A stretch of 64,000 nt of DNA from Hoylesella nanceiensis DSM 19126 = JCM 15639 (GTDB taxonomy: Bacteria > Bacteroidota > Bacteroidia > Bacteroidales > Bacteroidaceae): assembly GCF_000379965.1 (NCBI RefSeq), contig NZ_KB904331.1, forward strand, positions 327,523 to 391,522. The letters run 5' to 3'. Under the pieces are notes generated by a model, which worked only from the letters and a program-made list of their open reading frames with translations, made no database searches and was not told the origin of the DNA. The translations under genes and the position numbers were made by a program. The number at the start of each line of letters is the position of its first letter. Positions within the stretch are counted from its first letter, which is position 1. Below, one piece after another: positions 36,386 through 46,359 of the stretch.

Positions 36386-37780
36386 ATGATTTTACCCAAA
36401 GACTTTATAACCCAAACAAGGGAATTATTAGGTGAAGAACGATTTGCATTACTCGAAAAAGGCCTCGAGATGACACCTTCAACCAGTATTCGTTTCAACC
36501 CATTTAAGGTGAGTTCGGCAAGCGTTTCAACAGCTCTTGCCCCTCAACAGGTTCCTTGGTGCAACGAAGGTTACTATCTTTCAGAGCGTCCTAACTTCAC
36601 TTTCGATCCACTGTTTCATGCAGGTTGCTATTATGTTCAAGAGGCTTCATCTATGTTTTTATATCATGTTTTAAAACAAGTGATGCCTCATCAGCCCCTA
36701 ATGGCACTCGATTTGTGTGCCGCTCCTGGTGGAAAAACGACCCTATTGCGCACCCTTCTGCCTAACGAAAGCATTCTTTTTGCGAACGAAGCGATATACA
36801 ATCGTGCCAATATCTTGGTTGAAAATATAGAGAAATTTGGTCATTCCGATGTCATTGTAACCAACAACTACGCTGCAGACTATAAGAAAACAGGTCTTGC
36901 TTTCGATCTTATTGTTGCCGATGTGCCTTGTTCTGGCGAGGGAATGTTTCGCAAAGACGAGGGCGCAATCAATCAATGGAGCAGTCAATATGTAGAGAAA
37001 TGCCAACAACTTCAACGTGAAATAGTGAGCGATATATGGCATAATCTGAAAGAAGACGGCATTTTTATCTATTCAACATGCACGTTTAACGCTCTCGAAA
37101 ACGAAGAGAATGTAGAATGGATTATCGACGAATTGGGAGCAGAATGTATCGACATAGAGATTGATAGCAGCTGGAACATCACCCCTGCGCTATCTAATAA
37201 GGTGAAAGGATATCGCTTTTTGCCTGGCATTAGCAAAGGCGAAGGACTCTTTATGTGCGCTCTTCGCAAAACAAGCGAGTACCATGCTCGTGCCAACAAA
37301 ACAAAGAAAAGCAAGCAAAGCAACATCAACACCAAGTCGTTCGACAACTGGTTGCAAAGCCAAAGCAGTTATTCTTTCATCGAAAAGAACGAAAAGATAA
37401 TGGCTCTTCCACAGCTCTTAGCCCCTGTTTACGAACAGGTTGCCAATCAATTGCGTATTCTTCATGCAGGAATAACGATGGGAACGCAAAAAGGAAAGAG
37501 TCTTATTCCCCACCCTTCTCTTGCCTTTTCAACTCAAATCAATCGACAAGCGTTTTGCAATGAAGAGGTGTCTTATCAACAAGCAATATCTTTCTTGCGA
37601 AAAGAAGCCATCACTTTGTCGCCCGAAACACCCAAAGGTATTGTGCTGATAACCTACAATAACCAGCCAATAGGATTTGTAAACAATCTTGGAAACAGAG
37701 CTAATAACTTGTATTCGAATGAATGGAAGATTAAAAGTGGATATCTTCCCGAAGTTATTCCCAGCGTTATCACTTTATAA
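36386..37780 (+). CDS. rsmF: 16S rRNA (cytosine-C5) methyltransferase, RsmF/NOL1 type
   Basis: This SAM-dependent m5C rRNA methyltransferase has about 464 residues. The SAM motif DLCAAPGGKT lies at 109-118. The two catalytic cysteines are C182 in VPCSGEGMF and C232 in STCTF. The C-terminal quarter resembles the RsmF-type PUA-like/RNA-binding region. A GTG one codon upstream is an alternative start. RsmF versus a related RsmB-like specificity cannot be proved by reading; the length and C-terminal domain favour RsmF. Confidence 0.88.
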   Translation: MILPKDFITQTRELLGEERFALLEKGLEMTPSTSIRFNPFKVSSASVSTALAPQQVPWCNEGYYLSERPNFTFDPLFHAGCYYVQEASSMFLYHVLKQVMPHQPLMALDLCAAPGGKTTLLRTLLPNESILFANEAIYNRANILVENIEKFGHSDVIVTNNYAADYKKTGLAFDLIVADVPCSGEGMFRKDEGAINQWSSQYVEKCQQLQREIVSDIWHNLKEDGIFIYSTCTFNALENEENVEWIIDELGAECIDIEIDSSWNITPALSNKVKGYRFLPGISKGEGLFMCALRKTSEYHARANKTKKSKQSNINTKSFDNWLQSQSSYSFIEKNEKIMALPQLLAPVYEQVANQLRILHAGITMGTQKGKSLIPHPSLAFSTQINRQAFCNEEVSYQQAISFLRKEAITLSPETPKGIVLITYNNQPIGFVNNLGNRANNLYSNEWKIKSGYLPEVIPSVITL

Positions 37781-37909
37781 TACGCATCATTTTTTATCAC
37801 AAGAATAAAGTTTTTCGTTTAGAAAAAACACTCATAAATGATTCGAAGACATCGCTTTGGTGTATTCGAATCATTATTTTTAGGTATTGCATCGTTCTCT
37901 TTCTCGTTG

Positions 37910-37917
37910 TATCTTTG
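37910..37917 (+). promoter_or_regulatory. -7 element of the SusCD operon
   Basis: TATCTTTG is a perfect -7 element, with TTGC about 20 bases upstream. The leader is about 85 bases. Confidence 0.6.
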
Positions 37918-38005
37918 CACCATATTAAATAGCAACTCTATTTTCTTGCCTCGCAAAGGGGCTGAAAGAGGGGTGTTTTCGGGATAGAAATAAATTATCA
38001 TTATC

Positions 38006-40825
38006 ATGCAATTGAATTTTAAGAGAAGTCTTGCTCTACTATTATTAAGTACTTCTATGAGCGTGTATGCACAACAAACATACACCGCTCGTGTAGTAAA
38101 TCAAGAGACAGGAGAGCCCATTATCGGGGCAATTGTAAGTTCTTCGAATGGCGAAAAGGCGCTAACCGATGCGCAAGGTCGCTTTTCTTTACCCTTAAAT
38201 GAAAATCAAACCATTCGCATTAGCTATTTGGGTTTTACCCCACAAAGCGTTAATAGCAAGTCATTTCGCAACGGAATGGTTATCGGTTTGATACCAGGTA
38301 TCGACCTACAAGAGGTGAAAGTCACCGCAAGTATATCGAGTGCACGAAACAAAAAGGCTCTTGGTAGCAACGTAGAGCACGTAGATGTGAGCAAATTAAC
38401 TGCTAATGAGCACGCCAACTCATTGAGTGACATTCTTGATGGACGTGTTGGTGGCGTTCAAATGTACCAAAGTAACGGCAAAGTGGGCATGCCTATTCGC
38501 TTTAATATGCGCAGTGGAGCGACAATAAGTATGGACAGAGATCCCATTATTTATGTAGATGGAATCAAATATAACACCTCTCACATTTCAGATATCAATA
38601 GTTCGCAAGACGCTTTAAGTGCTTTAAACGACCTTCCGATAGAAGATATCGCCTCAATTGACGTGATAAAAGGTCCTTCTGCCGCTGCAAGTTATGGTGC
38701 AGAGGCGGCTAATGGCGTTATTGTTATTACCACTAAGCGTGGCAGTTTCAATGCAAAGGAAAACAATAAGGCAGCTATTCAGGTTAAAATGTCATTGGGT
38801 GCAGCATCGTTAGCACGCAAATATGATCAGTTTGTAAATAACAATTCGCTCAATAACTTCTTCGAAACAGGTTGGCAAAAGAATCTTTATGGAACCGTAT
38901 CTAAAAGCTTCCGAGGCAATCAAAACATGTTCTTTTCATATAATATGAACGATGTTGAGGGCATTGTACCTGGAAATAGAGACCAAAGACACACCACTAA
39001 ACTGGCTTACGACATTAAAAGTGGACCGCTAAGTGTTAGCGCAACGGCTTCGTATGTACACGGAAACATTAGTCTTCCACAAACTGCTATGGGCCGATAC
39101 GATGCTATTTGGAACCTAATGATTAACCAAACACCTTGGCCTTACGTTGAAGAAAGCACCTGGAGAGCGCAAAGTTGGACCTATAACAACGATCGTTTCT
39201 TGGGTAATATACGCTTAGGTTATTTGCTTCCAGGCGCAGTTAAGCTCGAAACAGTTATCGGAGTAGATGTTAATAGCACTAAAGGTATCTACCGATTGCC
39301 TTATGGTTATCTCCTAGGAAATAACAATGAGGGTGCAAAGAACGTGAGTAACCGACGCAACTCGAGCTTTAATTGGGACATAAAGGCTTCTCGTAAGTTT
39401 AAATTAGCCGACAAATGGAACCTAACAGCAACACTTTTATCGCAAATAGCACGTCAATACGAAACCGTGAACACTGTTAATGCTTCTCGTTTTAAAGGAG
39501 ATGTAGACAATATTGCAGCGGCAACGGAGCGCAATGTGAGTGAGAATACGTTTGAACAACGCACTTGGGGACTCTATGGAGAGGCTTTTGTAAACTATGA
39601 TAACCGCTTATTTATCAACGCAGGCTTACGAAGAGACGCCTCAAACCTTATCGGTAGCAACGTGGCAAGCATCTATTATCCTTCTTTGAGCGTTGCTTAT
39701 AATTTGGAAAATCAAAAGTTCCGCCTTGCATATGGTGAGAGTGGACGTCTTCCTTATCCCACAGATGCACGCACATCTTACGTTATGGACGGCATATCTG
39801 CATACGGACCCACTGTCAAACCGCAGTTTAAAGGCAACCCAAATATAAGACCTGAGAGGATGAGGGAAATTGAATTCGGTACGGATTGGACATTAGCTAA
39901 ACGCCACAATCTATCTCTTACTCTTTATGCTCAATACACTTCTGATGCTATTATCTACGAAAATCTCTTGTCAAGTGATGGATGGATTGGTAGTATTCCA
40001 CGCAATGTGGGTCGCATAAAGGGTCATGGTATCGAGTTCGGATATAATGGTTTGGTGTGGAAAGATGCCAACAAACACTCGTTAGACGTATATGCTAACG
40101 TGAATTATCAAGCAAATAAGGTGACTGACACAGGCGGAAGCGACATCACCAACTATCCTAACGTGATTAAAAAGGGCTATCCTGTTTATTCATTCTACTA
40201 TCACACTGTAGAAAAAACAGCTCTTAATGCCGACGGAACTTATAACGCTAAGATGGGAGCTGTGGAGAGTTCTGACTATAAATACTTAGGTAAACCTTTC
40301 CCTGCAGTGAATGGTTCGTTCGGATTTAATTTGAAACTGTTCTCTAATATCACCTTTGGAACAAAGTGGAACTATGCTCTTGGAGCCTCAGTTTACAACC
40401 AAAGCTTTTATAATACTGCGGGATTGGGCGACAATCTCAAGAAACGCAACGACCAGTTAACGGCTCTTGCTAATGCAACTGTGGGCACTCCTGAATACGA
40501 AAAGATTGCTAACGACTTGGCATACACTGCTCGTTTCAGAGCAAACTATATCGAGAAGGCTGACTTCTTGCGCCTTTCTAACCTCAATGTGGGATATGAT
40601 TTCACTTCATTAGCACGCAAGCTCACTAACAACACGATAACAAGTATGAAACTATCGTTCTCTGTTCAGAATGTATTTGTTATCACTAACTATTCTGGAG
40701 CCGACCCTCAAGTGGAGGGAAATGGCGGTAATCGCAAGCAAAGAGGTATCGGAAGTTTGTCGAGAGACATCACCAATGCGCCTCATCCACGCACTTACAC
40801 TGCCACTCTTAGTTTCACTTTATAA
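38006..40825 (+). CDS. SusC/RagA-family TonB-linked outer membrane transporter
   Basis: This 939-residue TonB-dependent transporter opens with a signal peptide (ending VYAQ). A carboxypeptidase-regulatory-like domain follows (about 27-105: TARVVNQETGEPIIGAIVSSSNGEKALTD...). The plug carries IDVIKGPSAAASYGAEAANGVIVITTK (about 218-244), the SusC signature, and then the beta-barrel to a C-terminal aromatic-ended strand (TATLSFTL). It is paired with a SusD-like lipoprotein 14 bases downstream. No glycan-active enzyme or regulator is adjacent, so the substrate cannot be inferred. Confidence 0.94.
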   Translation: MQLNFKRSLALLLLSTSMSVYAQQTYTARVVNQETGEPIIGAIVSSSNGEKALTDAQGRFSLPLNENQTIRISYLGFTPQSVNSKSFRNGMVIGLIPGIDLQEVKVTASISSARNKKALGSNVEHVDVSKLTANEHANSLSDILDGRVGGVQMYQSNGKVGMPIRFNMRSGATISMDRDPIIYVDGIKYNTSHISDINSSQDALSALNDLPIEDIASIDVIKGPSAAASYGAEAANGVIVITTKRGSFNAKENNKAAIQVKMSLGAASLARKYDQFVNNNSLNNFFETGWQKNLYGTVSKSFRGNQNMFFSYNMNDVEGIVPGNRDQRHTTKLAYDIKSGPLSVSATASYVHGNISLPQTAMGRYDAIWNLMINQTPWPYVEESTWRAQSWTYNNDRFLGNIRLGYLLPGAVKLETVIGVDVNSTKGIYRLPYGYLLGNNNEGAKNVSNRRNSSFNWDIKASRKFKLADKWNLTATLLSQIARQYETVNTVNASRFKGDVDNIAAATERNVSENTFEQRTWGLYGEAFVNYDNRLFINAGLRRDASNLIGSNVASIYYPSLSVAYNLENQKFRLAYGESGRLPYPTDARTSYVMDGISAYGPTVKPQFKGNPNIRPERMREIEFGTDWTLAKRHNLSLTLYAQYTSDAIIYENLLSSDGWIGSIPRNVGRIKGHGIEFGYNGLVWKDANKHSLDVYANVNYQANKVTDTGGSDITNYPNVIKKGYPVYSFYYHTVEKTALNADGTYNAKMGAVESSDYKYLGKPFPAVNGSFGFNLKLFSNITFGTKWNYALGASVYNQSFYNTAGLGDNLKKRNDQLTALANATVGTPEYEKIANDLAYTARFRANYIEKADFLRLSNLNVGYDFTSLARKLTNNTITSMKLSFSVQNVFVITNYSGADPQVEGNGGNRKQRGIGSLSRDITNAPHPRTYTATLSFTL

Positions 40826-40839
40826 CACAATAAACAGCA

Positions 40840-42123
40840 ATGAAAAAACTAATTATAATGGCTTTTGCCATCTCTGCCCTACTTTCTGGTTGCGATTCGT
40901 GGGTCGACAAGGCTGAAACTCCAAGTAACACGCTTACTTATGATGAGTTAAAGCGTCCAAGTATGATTGCAACTCTTCAATCGAACAACATCAGTGACGG
41001 TCCAATGGTGGCGTTTGTTAAAACGCTTCAGGGCGAAGCTGCAGCACAATCGTTTTTGGCTTTGGGCACAACGGTTGACGAATTGACTGAGGGAACGATT
41101 CCTAATGCTTTGCTTTATCGTCACATTTCGAGCGATAACATCACTCCTTCGTCGGGCACTCAAAACGATCTTTGGAACCGTTTACAGAACTATTATGCAA
41201 GAAGTATTGAGGTATTGAATGTTGCCAACGAGCTTCCCGACAACAATACGAAGGCAACTAACTTGTCGAAGGCTTATGGTGGCTACATAGGTAACTTGCA
41301 TGCGGGATACGCTTTACAGCTTTTGGCTGAGTGTTTTTCTACTACTCCTGCTGCTGAAGGGGGCTCTATACGACTTAATAATGCTTTGGTTTCGCACGAA
41401 TCACTATTCACTATGGCGCAAAACCATTTTAACAAGGCTTTGGAATTTGTGCAAATGCAGGCTATTAAGGACGCTTCGGGCTTCAACTACAATGCAGCTG
41501 TCCGCCAAATCAACACTTACAAGTTGCGTTTGGCTATGCACCAGCAACGTTATAGCGATGCGGCTACTTTGGTTGCACTTGCTATTAACGACTCGGAACA
41601 GGTGGAGGTGATTTATAATAACGATGGTTCTGACAATCCTTTGTATGCTGCTATCGGTCCAAATGCTCGTGATGTGCAGGTAACTGCTGACTTGGAGGCT
41701 GCTCGTTCTACTACTGCTGAGCAAAATGCACTGCCTTTGAAGCACGCAAGTGTAGACAAGAAGAATCCTAATCGCTACAACATCTATGCCTCTGCGCTAT
41801 CAAGAAAGGGCGCACTTGTTATTGCTGACGCTGCTGACATTCATTTTATTAAGGCTGAATTGATTGTTCGTGGCGTGCTAAGTGGTGACGCTTTAGTGGA
41901 GGTGAACAAGGTGATTGCAAAGTATAATGCGAGTGATGCGGAAACTGCTACTCCTTCTTTGGAACGTATTGCTACGCTTCGTCGCATCTATTTGGCATTG
42001 CGTGGCGAGCGAACTGCGGACATTAGACGTGGCTTGGAACAAGGTTCTGCGGCTACAAAGTGGCAACAACGCAAAACTAAATGGTTGCCTTTGCCTGAAA
42101 AGGAATTGGAGAACCTCCCCTAA
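40840..42123 (+). CDS. SusD/RagB-family outer membrane lipoprotein
   Basis: This 427-residue lipoprotein has a lipobox (LLSGC, Cys at residue 18) and is surface-exposed as the lid of the SusC transporter. TPR-like helices recur through the middle, for example around HAGYALQLLAECFSTTP. The C-terminal segment (RIATLRRIYLALRGERTADIRRGL to WLPLPEKELENLP) is the usual SusD terminus. It is somewhat shorter than most SusD proteins but appears complete. A four-unit terminator-like tandem array begins at the stop codon. Confidence 0.88.
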   Translation: MKKLIIMAFAISALLSGCDSWVDKAETPSNTLTYDELKRPSMIATLQSNNISDGPMVAFVKTLQGEAAAQSFLALGTTVDELTEGTIPNALLYRHISSDNITPSSGTQNDLWNRLQNYYARSIEVLNVANELPDNNTKATNLSKAYGGYIGNLHAGYALQLLAECFSTTPAAEGGSIRLNNALVSHESLFTMAQNHFNKALEFVQMQAIKDASGFNYNAAVRQINTYKLRLAMHQQRYSDAATLVALAINDSEQVEVIYNNDGSDNPLYAAIGPNARDVQVTADLEAARSTTAEQNALPLKHASVDKKNPNRYNIYASALSRKGALVIADAADIHFIKAELIVRGVLSGDALVEVNKVIAKYNASDAETATPSLERIATLRRIYLALRGERTADIRRGLEQGSAATKWQQRKTKWLPLPEKELENLP

Positions 42124-42270
42124 CCCCATACGATGGGGGGCGGTTTTCTTTTAGTTTAAGAAGAAACCCCATACGATGGGGGGCGGTTTTTCTTTTGACT
42201 AAAGAAGAAACTCCCACATAAAAGAGGGCGATTTTCTTTTGATTTAAAAAGAAAATCCCAAACAACAGGA
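42124..42270 (+). terminator. Tandem array of terminator hairpins after susD
   Basis: Four imperfect units begin near 42123, 42166, 42210 and 42254 (period 43-44 bp). Units 1 and 2 contain the perfect palindrome CCCCATACGATGGGG followed by GGCGGTTTTCTTTT, a hairpin plus T run. Unit 3 is degenerate (CTCCCACATAAAAGAGGG) and unit 4 is a fragment. Confidence 0.7.
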
Positions 42271-42791
42271 AGGTATCCTCATACAATGAGAAGTGTACTT
42301 TTAAAGTTGAAGGGATAGAACTCTATACAATAAAAGGATAATAGTTCTTTTAAAAAGAAGGGTATTCGAGATAACAACGTTCCTATTTAAATGGAATATG
42401 GATAAAGTAACAATCTGGTTTCAACGAGGTTGTTACTTTTTTTTATGGCTACTACCTTTCCTTTGAAACACAAGTGGAATGAGGTGGGCGAATAAAAGGA
42501 ATGCTATTGCAATGTAAAAGCATTGGATTTACATTGCAATAGCATTGAGTTTGTGGGGCAAAAGCATTGCTTTTTATTGGCCACCGCTATATGCTTGAAA
42601 AGTACTTATGTTGCAACTCGTTTTCAACCTCTTTTCCATGACATCGAAACAAGGTGCATCTTTCTTCTTTGATGCTCTTCTTTTTTCAACCAAAAGGAAG
42701 GATAATATTTCCTACCTATATATATACGAGAAAAAGAAGGTGACTTTTAAAAGAGAATGCGTAAGAAGTTGCGTGAGAGGGGCACAACCTT
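42271..42791. other. Non-coding gap between convergent susD and folA
   Basis: This gap holds the end of the terminator array, an AT-rich stretch, and a 22-bp repeat array (42494-42581). A hairpin-like GTTACTTT region (about 42407-42442: AAAGTAACAA / TTGTTACTTT) with a T run may be another terminator. No gene is supported. Confidence 0.55.
42494..42581 (+). repeat. 22-bp periodic repeat array 8
   Basis: Cores begin at 42494 (AAAAGGAATG), 42516 (AAAAGCATTG), 42538 (AATAGCATTG) and 42560 (AAAAGCATTG). There are four units at exactly 22 bp. Confidence 0.88.
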
Positions 42792-43274
42792 TTAGGCTTT
42801 TACATAATGCACAAAGTCGAAATCGAAGGCGTGTTTCTCGTCTTTTTCGTGATGTTCTCTACTCTTTTCTTTCCACTCTTGATAATCAGGAAAGAAGGTA
42901 TCGGCATGTTCGGGCACATCGTTTACCTCGGTAAGTATCAACTCCTCGGCAAAATCTAAGCATTGCTCATACACTTTTCCGCCACCAAGAATAAATACCT
43001 TTTCATCGTTTTGACAAGCAGAAAGAGCCTCTTCGAGTGAGTGATACACTTCGCATCCTTCGAGAGTGATGTTCTGTTGTGTTAGAACAACGTTCTTTCT
43101 GTTGGGCAATGCGCCTTTAGGAAGCGACTCGAAGGTGTTTCTTCCCATAATAATGGTATGCCCTGAGGTGAGCGATTTGAAGTTTTTTAAATCGTTTGGA
43201 AGCCAATATAACAATTGGTTTTGATAGCCTATGGCACGATTTTGGGCAACTGCCGCAATAACATATACTTTCAT
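42792..43274 (-). CDS. folA: Dihydrofolate reductase
   Basis: DHFR reduces dihydrofolate to tetrahydrofolate with NADPH. At 160 residues it has the N-terminal IAAVAQNRAIGYQNQLLYWLPNDLKNFK with the active-site acidic residue (WLPND), MGRNTFESL, and FILGGGKVYEQ. Its ATG overlaps the thyA stop by one base (TAATG), so the two folate-cycle enzymes are translationally coupled. Confidence 0.96.
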   Translation of the reverse strand: MKVYVIAAVAQNRAIGYQNQLLYWLPNDLKNFKSLTSGHTIIMGRNTFESLPKGALPNRKNVVLTQQNITLEGCEVYHSLEEALSACQNDEKVFILGGGKVYEQCLDFAEELILTEVNDVPEHADTFFPDYQEWKEKSREHHEKDEKHAFDFDFVHYVKA

Positions 43275-44068
43275 TATACTGAAACTTGGGCTTTAATATG
43301 GTCGTATGGATTATAGTCTTCGAGTGTGAAATCTTCGTATTTAAAGCCAAAGATGTCTTTCACTTCGGGATTGATGCGCATCTTTGGGAGCGCACGTGGG
43401 GTGCGTTGTAACTGCAATTGTGCCTGTTCGAGGTGGTTAAGATAAAGGTGTGTGTCGCCAGTTGTATAAACAAACTCTCCAGGTTCGTAGCCTGTTACCT
43501 GAGCAACCATCATCAATAGCAACGAATAAGATGCAATGTTGAAAGGAACTCCTAAGAAAGTGTCGGCACTTCGTTGGTATAATTGCAACGAAAGTTTATT
43601 GTTTGCTACATAAAACTGAAACAAACAGTGACATGGTGGCAATGCCATTTCGTCTACTTCTGCTGGGTTCCACGCTGTAACAATCATTCTTCTTGAGTCG
43701 GGATTATTCTTAATCATATCCACAACTTGTGTTATTTGGTCGATGGTTCCACCTTTATAATTAGGCCATGAACGCCATTGGTGACCATAAACAGGACCAA
43801 GTTCGCCATTTTCGTCTGCCCATTCGTTCCAAATACGCACACCATTCTCTTGCAAATAGCGCACATTGGTGTCGCCTTTTAAGAACCACAACAACTCGTG
43901 AATAATTGATTTGAGATGCAGCTTCTTGGTTGTTAATAACGGAAATCCATCTTCTAAGTTGAAACGCATTTGATAACCGAACACGCTTTTAGTGCCTGTT
44001 CCTGTTCTATCTCCTTTTGTTGCTCCGTTATTAATAATGTGTTGGAGTAGGTCTAAATATGCTTTCAT
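43274..44068 (-). CDS. thyA: Thymidylate synthase
   Basis: ThyA converts dUMP to dTMP using methylenetetrahydrofolate, producing the dihydrofolate recycled by FolA. The 264-residue length is the short bacterial form. Catalytic C146 lies in [31 protein letters not shown] and NIASYSLL are all present. It is the upstream partner of folA. Confidence 0.97.
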   Translation of the reverse strand: MKAYLDLLQHIINNGATKGDRTGTGTKSVFGYQMRFNLEDGFPLLTTKKLHLKSIIHELLWFLKGDTNVRYLQENGVRIWNEWADENGELGPVYGHQWRSWPNYKGGTIDQITQVVDMIKNNPDSRRMIVTAWNPAEVDEMALPPCHCLFQFYVANNKLSLQLYQRSADTFLGVPFNIASYSLLLMMVAQVTGYEPGEFVYTTGDTHLYLNHLEQAQLQLQRTPRALPKMRINPEVKDIFGFKYEDFTLEDYNPYDHIKAQVSV

Positions 44069-44129
44069 AACTTAAAATGCTGATTGTTGATGGATTGTTA
44101 TTGTTTTATTTGTTGAAAAAAGAATGAGT

Positions 44130-44516
44130 TTATCGCATAAGCCATGTGCCTTTGTGCTGAATCATGGGCACTACTATTTGCTCACTTGTGCTATCTCCAA
44201 AGGTAAGTAACAAGAAAACATCGGCTGTGTGCTTTGCTGTATCGGCACGATGGCGTATCACTCGCACTTCTTTTATGCCTTGATGTTCGGTTTGTTGCTG
44301 TGCAATAAACATCTTTGCATTGTCGAGTAGCAAGTCACGATAACGCTTTGGAATACTATCTTGTTGATATGTTCCCTCTAAAAAAGCATCATAATGTCCT
44401 GCAACAAGGGTGTCGTAATAGTGTTTTGCCACACGAGCTGCTACCTCACCTTGATTGATTTCTTTTGTACAAGCAATGGCAAGCGCAATGAATGCGATAT
44501 ATAATAGTTTCTTCAT
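44130..44516 (-). CDS. Small lipoprotein of unknown function
   Basis: This protein has about 128 residues from the ATG at 44516 (MKKLLYIAFIALAIACTK), a signal peptide with a lipobox-like ALAIAC. The mature part is a compact alpha/beta domain (helix KHYYDTLVAGHYDAFLE, then strands KEVRVIRHRADTA and ADVFLLLTFGDSTSEQIVVPMI). This is reminiscent of DUF4878/NTF2-like lipoproteins, but I cannot assign a family. Five upstream codons in frame are less likely. It sits between mlaF and thyA on the same strand. Confidence 0.72.
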   Translation of the reverse strand: MKKLLYIAFIALAIACTKEINQGEVAARVAKHYYDTLVAGHYDAFLEGTYQQDSIPKRYRDLLLDNAKMFIAQQQTEHQGIKEVRVIRHRADTAKHTADVFLLLTFGDSTSEQIVVPMIQHKGTWLMR

Positions 44517-44600
44517 TCTTTCGTTTCGCAATTTAATTGTATAGTTCGGAGCATCTAAAAAGGCTATCGTTTAGGGATAGTTACTCGTTTATCGAACCAT

Positions 44601-45374
44601 TTATTTACTGCTGGTTTGCTGTTCTTCGGTTGCTTTCACCTTTCTAAATAGGTCGGAAGCAAACACAAGGTCGTTGAGATGCTCGTTGGTTGAGTGCATC
44701 ACTTCTTCTTTATTTCCCTGCCATTCTTTATGACCTTTATAGATAAAGGCAATATTATCGCCAATTCCCATCACCGAGTTCATATCGTGTGTGTTGATGA
44801 TGGTGGTGATATCGAACTCTTTTGTGATACTTGATAGCAGCTCATCGATCACCAATGAGGTGCGAGGATCAAGTCCTGAGTTAGGCTCATCGCAGAAAAG
44901 ATATTTAGGATTGAGCACAATTGCACGGGCAATAGCCACACGCTTTTGCATACCTCCCGATATTTCTCCAGGGAACTTTTGCTGTGCTTCGATTAGATTT
45001 ACACGATCTAAGCACTCTTGAGCACGTTTAACTCTATCACGATAGGTCATGTTTGAGAACATATCTAAAGGAAACATCACGTTCTCGAGTACAGAAAGCG
45101 AGTCGAAAAGCGCTGCATTTTGAAAGATCATTCCCATCTCTCTACGCATAGCAACCTTTTCTTTTTTGCTCATTTTCACAAAATCTCTACCGTCGTAAAG
45201 CACCTGTCCTGATGTAGGAGCAAACAATCCTACAAGGTTTTTCATAAGAACTGTTTTACCAGAACCACTCTGTCCGATAATAAGATTTGTCTTGCCGTCT
45301 TCGAAAACAATGTTGATGTCTTTCAACACTTCTTTATCTTCGAACGACTTATATAGATGTTTAACTTCAATCAT
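44601..45374 (-). CDS. mlaF: Mla-type ABC transporter ATPase
   Basis: This 257-residue ATPase belongs to the Mla/Ttg2 phospholipid transport system that maintains outer-membrane lipid asymmetry. Walker A is GQSGSGKT (34-41), the signature is ISGGMQKRVAIARA, Walker B is YLFCDEPNSGLDP, and the switch His is in NTHDMNSV. It is two bases from the mlaE-like permease. An MCE-domain (MlaD) gene, expected nearby, is not in the window. Confidence 0.9.
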   Translation of the reverse strand: MIEVKHLYKSFEDKEVLKDINIVFEDGKTNLIIGQSGSGKTVLMKNLVGLFAPTSGQVLYDGRDFVKMSKKEKVAMRREMGMIFQNAALFDSLSVLENVMFPLDMFSNMTYRDRVKRAQECLDRVNLIEAQQKFPGEISGGMQKRVAIARAIVLNPKYLFCDEPNSGLDPRTSLVIDELLSSITKEFDITTIINTHDMNSVMGIGDNIAFIYKGHKEWQGNKEEVMHSTNEHLNDLVFASDLFRKVKATEEQQTSSK

Positions 45375-45376
45375 AT

Positions 45377-46123
45377 TTAAGAAAGGATTTGAGTGAGGAA
45401 CACGTCTGAGAAAAGAATTAAGATACTGCTACTTACAACGGCATCTGTACTTGACTTTCCAACCTCTACTGAGCCTCCTTGAACGGTGTAACCATAGTAA
45501 GAAGACACGCTGGCGATGATGAAAGCAAAGAACAAACTCTTAATAATACTCATCCAAACGAACCAAGGATTAAATGCATGTTGCAAGCCAAGTGTAAGGT
45601 CTTCGGGTGAAAGTATGTGACCAATATAAGCGGTTGCATAGGCTCCTAAGATACCAGTTACAGAGCTAAAGATCACCAAGAATGGCATAATTGTAACCAA
45701 ACCCAATATCTTTGGCATGATGAGATAAGATGCTGAGTTGACTCCCATGATGTCTAATGCATCTATTTGTTGTGTTACTCGCATCGTACCAAGCTCTGAA
45801 GCAATGTTGGAACCCACCTTTCCCGATAGGATTAAACACATAATACTGCTCGAAAACTCAAGTATAAGAATTTCTCGTGTGGTGTATCCTGAAACCCAAC
45901 GAGGCATCCATGGACTCTGAATATTCAACTTCATCTGAATACAAATAACGGCTCCGATGAAGAAAGAAATAAGTAATACGATTCCAATAGAATCCACTCC
46001 AAGGGATGACATTTCTTTTATATAACGCTTAAAGAACATTCTCATGCGCTCAGGACGTGAAAAAGAACGTCCCATTAGCATTATATATTCACCTAAAGAG
46101 GTGAGATATCTGTGAATTAACAT
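45377..46123 (-). CDS. mlaE: Mla-type ABC transporter permease
   Basis: This is a MlaE/YrbE family permease of about 248 residues. Five hydrophobic segments and the conserved segment ELGTMRVTQQIDALDIMGVN, the coupling-helix region, are visible. I chose the ATG at 46123 (MLIHRYLTSLGEYIML); 26 extra upstream codons overlap the promoter region. The following ATPase gene is essentially contiguous. Confidence 0.9.
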   Translation of the reverse strand: MLIHRYLTSLGEYIMLMGRSFSRPERMRMFFKRYIKEMSSLGVDSIGIVLLISFFIGAVICIQMKLNIQSPWMPRWVSGYTTREILILEFSSSIMCLILSGKVGSNIASELGTMRVTQQIDALDIMGVNSASYLIMPKILGLVTIMPFLVIFSSVTGILGAYATAYIGHILSPEDLTLGLQHAFNPWFVWMSIIKSLFFAFIIASVSSYYGYTVQGGSVEVGKSSTDAVVSSSILILFSDVFLTQILS

Positions 46124-46148
46124 AATCGATTTGTAATTAAATAATGTG

Positions 46149-46156
46149 CAAATATA
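46149..46156 (-). promoter_or_regulatory. -7 element of mlaE-mlaF
   Basis: The minus strand reads TATATTTG, 26 bases before the preferred mlaE start. Confidence 0.5.
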
Positions 46157-46359
46157 ACCTTTTTCTATCGAAAAGAGGGTGCAAAAGGGCAAAATATACA
46201 TATTTTAAAATATTAAAAGGCTTTCTATTTGCATCGCCTTTAAACGAAATGTTACTTTAAACGGTAAACAAAGTAGGGCTAAATGGGGAGAGAAAGGCAT
46301 TTAGAGGTCTTTTAGTGTTCACCTATTTATATTATTATAGGGTGCGTTTAATGGCACAA

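Noticed and set aside
42608-42934. 108-codon plus-strand frame overlapping the folA 3' end
   Set aside because: It is antisense to folA with no protein-like features; Arg-rich composition is typical of a shadow frame.
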